64,000 nt of DNA from Rhodohalobacter barkolensis (GTDB lineage Bacteria > Bacteroidota > Rhodothermia > Balneolales > Balneolaceae), in the NCBI RefSeq assembly GCF_002834295.1, contig NZ_PISP01000001.1, positions 1,426,001 through 1,490,000 of the forward strand, read 5' to 3'. This document shows positions 62,886 to 64,000 of the stretch, piece after piece. Below the pieces are notes generated by a model. The model did no database searches. It had not been told where the DNA came from and saw only the letters and a list, made by a program, of their open reading frames with translations. A program made the position numbers and the translations under genes. Each line of letters starts with the position of its first letter. The stretch's first letter is position 1.

Positions 62886-63668
62886 ATGTCTTTCATTATA
62901 TCATCACTTGATCATAATATTTTAACCCTCACCCTGAACCGTCCAGAGAAGTATAACAGCTTCACCGAACCGATGGCGCTGGAGCTTCAAGAAGCGTTAC
63001 AGAAAGCTAAAGATGATGCCGTCCGATGTGTAATCTTAAAGGCGAATGGAAAGGCGTTCTGTGCAGGACAAGACCTTCCGGAAGTGGTTGAGAGAGCCAA
63101 AGATTCAAGTTATGAACTCGCCGATACGGTTCGAACGACATACAACCCGATCATCCGGGCTATACGAAAGCTGGAAAAACCTGTAGTTTGTGCAGTTCAG
63201 GGAATGGCAGCAGGAGCAGGCGCCAATATCGCGTTTGCGTGTGATATCGTCGTTGCGGCGAAAAGTACACAGTTTGTGCAGGCATTCAGCAAAATTGGAT
63301 TGATCCCCGACAGCGGCGGCACCTGGTTTCTACCTCGATTGGTTGGCCTTGCACGAACCAACTTCATGTATCTTTTGGATGAAAAAATTTCCGCCGATCA
63401 AGCCGTTAATTTGGGATTGATCTACAAGGCTGTAGGGAATGAGAATCTCGAGGATGAAATCAACTCAATCGCTCAAAAACTGGCTAATATGCCCACCAAA
63501 GGATTTGGCATCTACAAGCGAGCAATGAATGAAACATTCAGCAATAATCTTGATCAACAACTGGAGCTGGAAGCCAACCTTCAAACCGAAGCCGGAAATA
63601 CGGATGACTATAAAGAGGGTGTTGAGGCTTTTTTGGAGAAGAGAAAGCCAGAGTATAAAGGGGAGTAA
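62886..63668 (+). CDS. paaG: Enoyl-CoA hydratase/isomerase, PaaG type
   Basis: 260 residues, crotonase fold. The oxyanion-hole strands are ILKANGKAFCAGQDL (FCAGQDL motif) and CAVQGMAAGAGANIAFACD. The catalytic Asp is in IGLIPDSGGTWFLPR: PaaG isomerases carry Asp where hydratases have Glu, so isomerase is preferred. It converts 1,2-epoxyphenylacetyl-CoA to oxepin-CoA, PaaZ's substrate. It follows paaD by 45 bases and ends the rightward set. Confidence 0.93.
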   Translation: MSFIISSLDHNILTLTLNRPEKYNSFTEPMALELQEALQKAKDDAVRCVILKANGKAFCAGQDLPEVVERAKDSSYELADTVRTTYNPIIRAIRKLEKPVVCAVQGMAAGAGANIAFACDIVVAAKSTQFVQAFSKIGLIPDSGGTWFLPRLVGLARTNFMYLLDEKISADQAVNLGLIYKAVGNENLEDEINSIAQKLANMPTKGFGIYKRAMNETFSNNLDQQLELEANLQTEAGNTDDYKEGVEAFLEKRKPEYKGE

Positions 63669-63698
63669 AATCCTGAACTATTCGATTTTTGCATCAAT

Positions 63699-64000
63699 TT
63701 ATTTCAGTGGATTTTTTACATAATCTGAGAATATTGTTGTATTCAAGCCCCTGACCAAGCGATCATCTGCAGTCCACATTTCAGACTGTTTTTCAACCGC
63801 TAAGGCAATGTATAATGCATCATAAATTGTAACTGGTAGTGAGATTGAAATATCGAAAGCCAGGTCTAATAAAATGTGATGATATACCACTTCTACAGAA
63901 ATGTCTCTGACTAATTCTCTCTTTTGATGTACCTCATCGTTGCTTAATTCTTTCTTTCTGAATTTCTTCCCGATTACAGCATCCATTTCCAGATAGAACA
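63699..64000 (-). CDS. PIN domain protein (VapC-like), C-terminal part
   Basis: The start lies beyond the window; about 100 residues are visible, reading FYLEMDAVIGKKFRKKELS into FDISISLPVTIYDALYIALAVEKQSEMWTADDRLVRGL. The D-A-L-Y-I-A-L-A segment and the TADDRL motif fit the last catalytic aspartates of PIN-domain RNases. Such proteins are the toxin of VapBC modules. No antitoxin gene can be seen because it would be off the right edge. The gene converges on paaG with 30 bases between stops. Confidence 0.8.
   Translation of the reverse strand, partial: FYLEMDAVIGKKFRKKELSNDEVHQKRELVRDISVEVVYHHILLDLAFDISISLPVTIYDALYIALAVEKQSEMWTADDRLVRGLNTTIFSDYVKNPLK

Overview
The window looks like chromosome of a Bacteroidota-like bacterium, most probably a member of the Balneolota or a close relative. 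The evidence is the mix of gene types: an M56 BlaR1-type protein with plug-like, TonB C-terminal and carboxypeptidase-regulatory domains, a secreted M49-type peptidase, a cryptochrome-like FeS photolyase, a DUF559 gene and a four-helix-bundle (S23) gene, AT-leaning DNA, and few Shine-Dalgarno-like sites. This placement is inference; there is no rRNA in the window. No tRNA, CRISPR array, intact insertion sequence or prophage was seen.

Layout. 1-3.2 kb: end of an amine oxidase, an AI-2E family permease and an APC amino-acid permease. 3.2-6.7 kb: paaZ, flanked on both sides by palindrome-rich repeats and by two copies of a structured 85-bp element that ends in a terminator. 6.7-13.3 kb: ppa, prfA, a lipoprotein, purK and a secreted S9 peptidase. 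13.3-19.5 kb: a leftward heavy-metal RND efflux operon (TolC, adaptor, CzcA-type pump, small membrane protein). 19.8-28.5 kb: mixed housekeeping and envelope genes, including purE, an NlpE-like protein, a HAD phosphatase, a BatB-like VWA protein, an MFS transporter and an overlapping arsC-like/DUF3108/dut chain. 28.6-37.3 kb: a rightward core block of biotin carrier, murA, RNase G/E with a structured leader, hslV, hslU and a C-terminal processing protease. 37.4-39.5 kb: rsmE, a BFD-like protein and a two-domain dCTP deaminase, leftward. 39.5-40.5 kb: a gene-free kilobase of hairpin cassettes. 40.6-46.5 kb: the FeS photolyase, then a BlaI/BlaR1-like regulatory locus followed by two soluble lipoprotein paralogues of the sensor's periplasmic part. 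46.5-55.1 kb: a fatty acyl-CoA oxidation block (dienoyl-CoA reductase-like SDR, thiolase, FadN-type multifunctional enzyme, acyl-CoA ligase, hotdog thioesterase) interrupted by a DUF559 gene and hairpin repeats. 55-59 kb: an unknown gene, the M49-type peptidase, a lipoprotein carbonic anhydrase and a small secreted protein. 59.5-63.7 kb: paaA, paaB, paaC, paaD and paaG, with a heptamer tandem repeat and an opposite-strand S23 gene inserted between the cistrons. The right edge holds a partial PIN-domain gene.

How the genes fit together. PaaABCD (epoxidase), PaaG (isomerase) and PaaZ (ring hydrolase/aldehyde dehydrogenase) give most of aerobic phenylacetyl-CoA breakdown. The neighbouring thiolase and hydroxyacyl-CoA dehydrogenase could finish both that route and ordinary beta-oxidation. 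PaaE, the epoxidase reductase, and PaaK, the phenylacetate ligase, are not visible. Dut and the bidomain dCTP deaminase both serve dUMP supply.

The most interesting signals are: (1) the BlaI/M56 locus with two shed-like copies of the sensor domain and a good match to a BlaI/MecI operator; (2) a family of mosaic palindromic elements with shared inverted arms; (3) the duplicated three-stem candidate small RNA beside paaZ and ppa; and (4) the paa operon invaded by an S23 cassette and a 7-bp tandem repeat.
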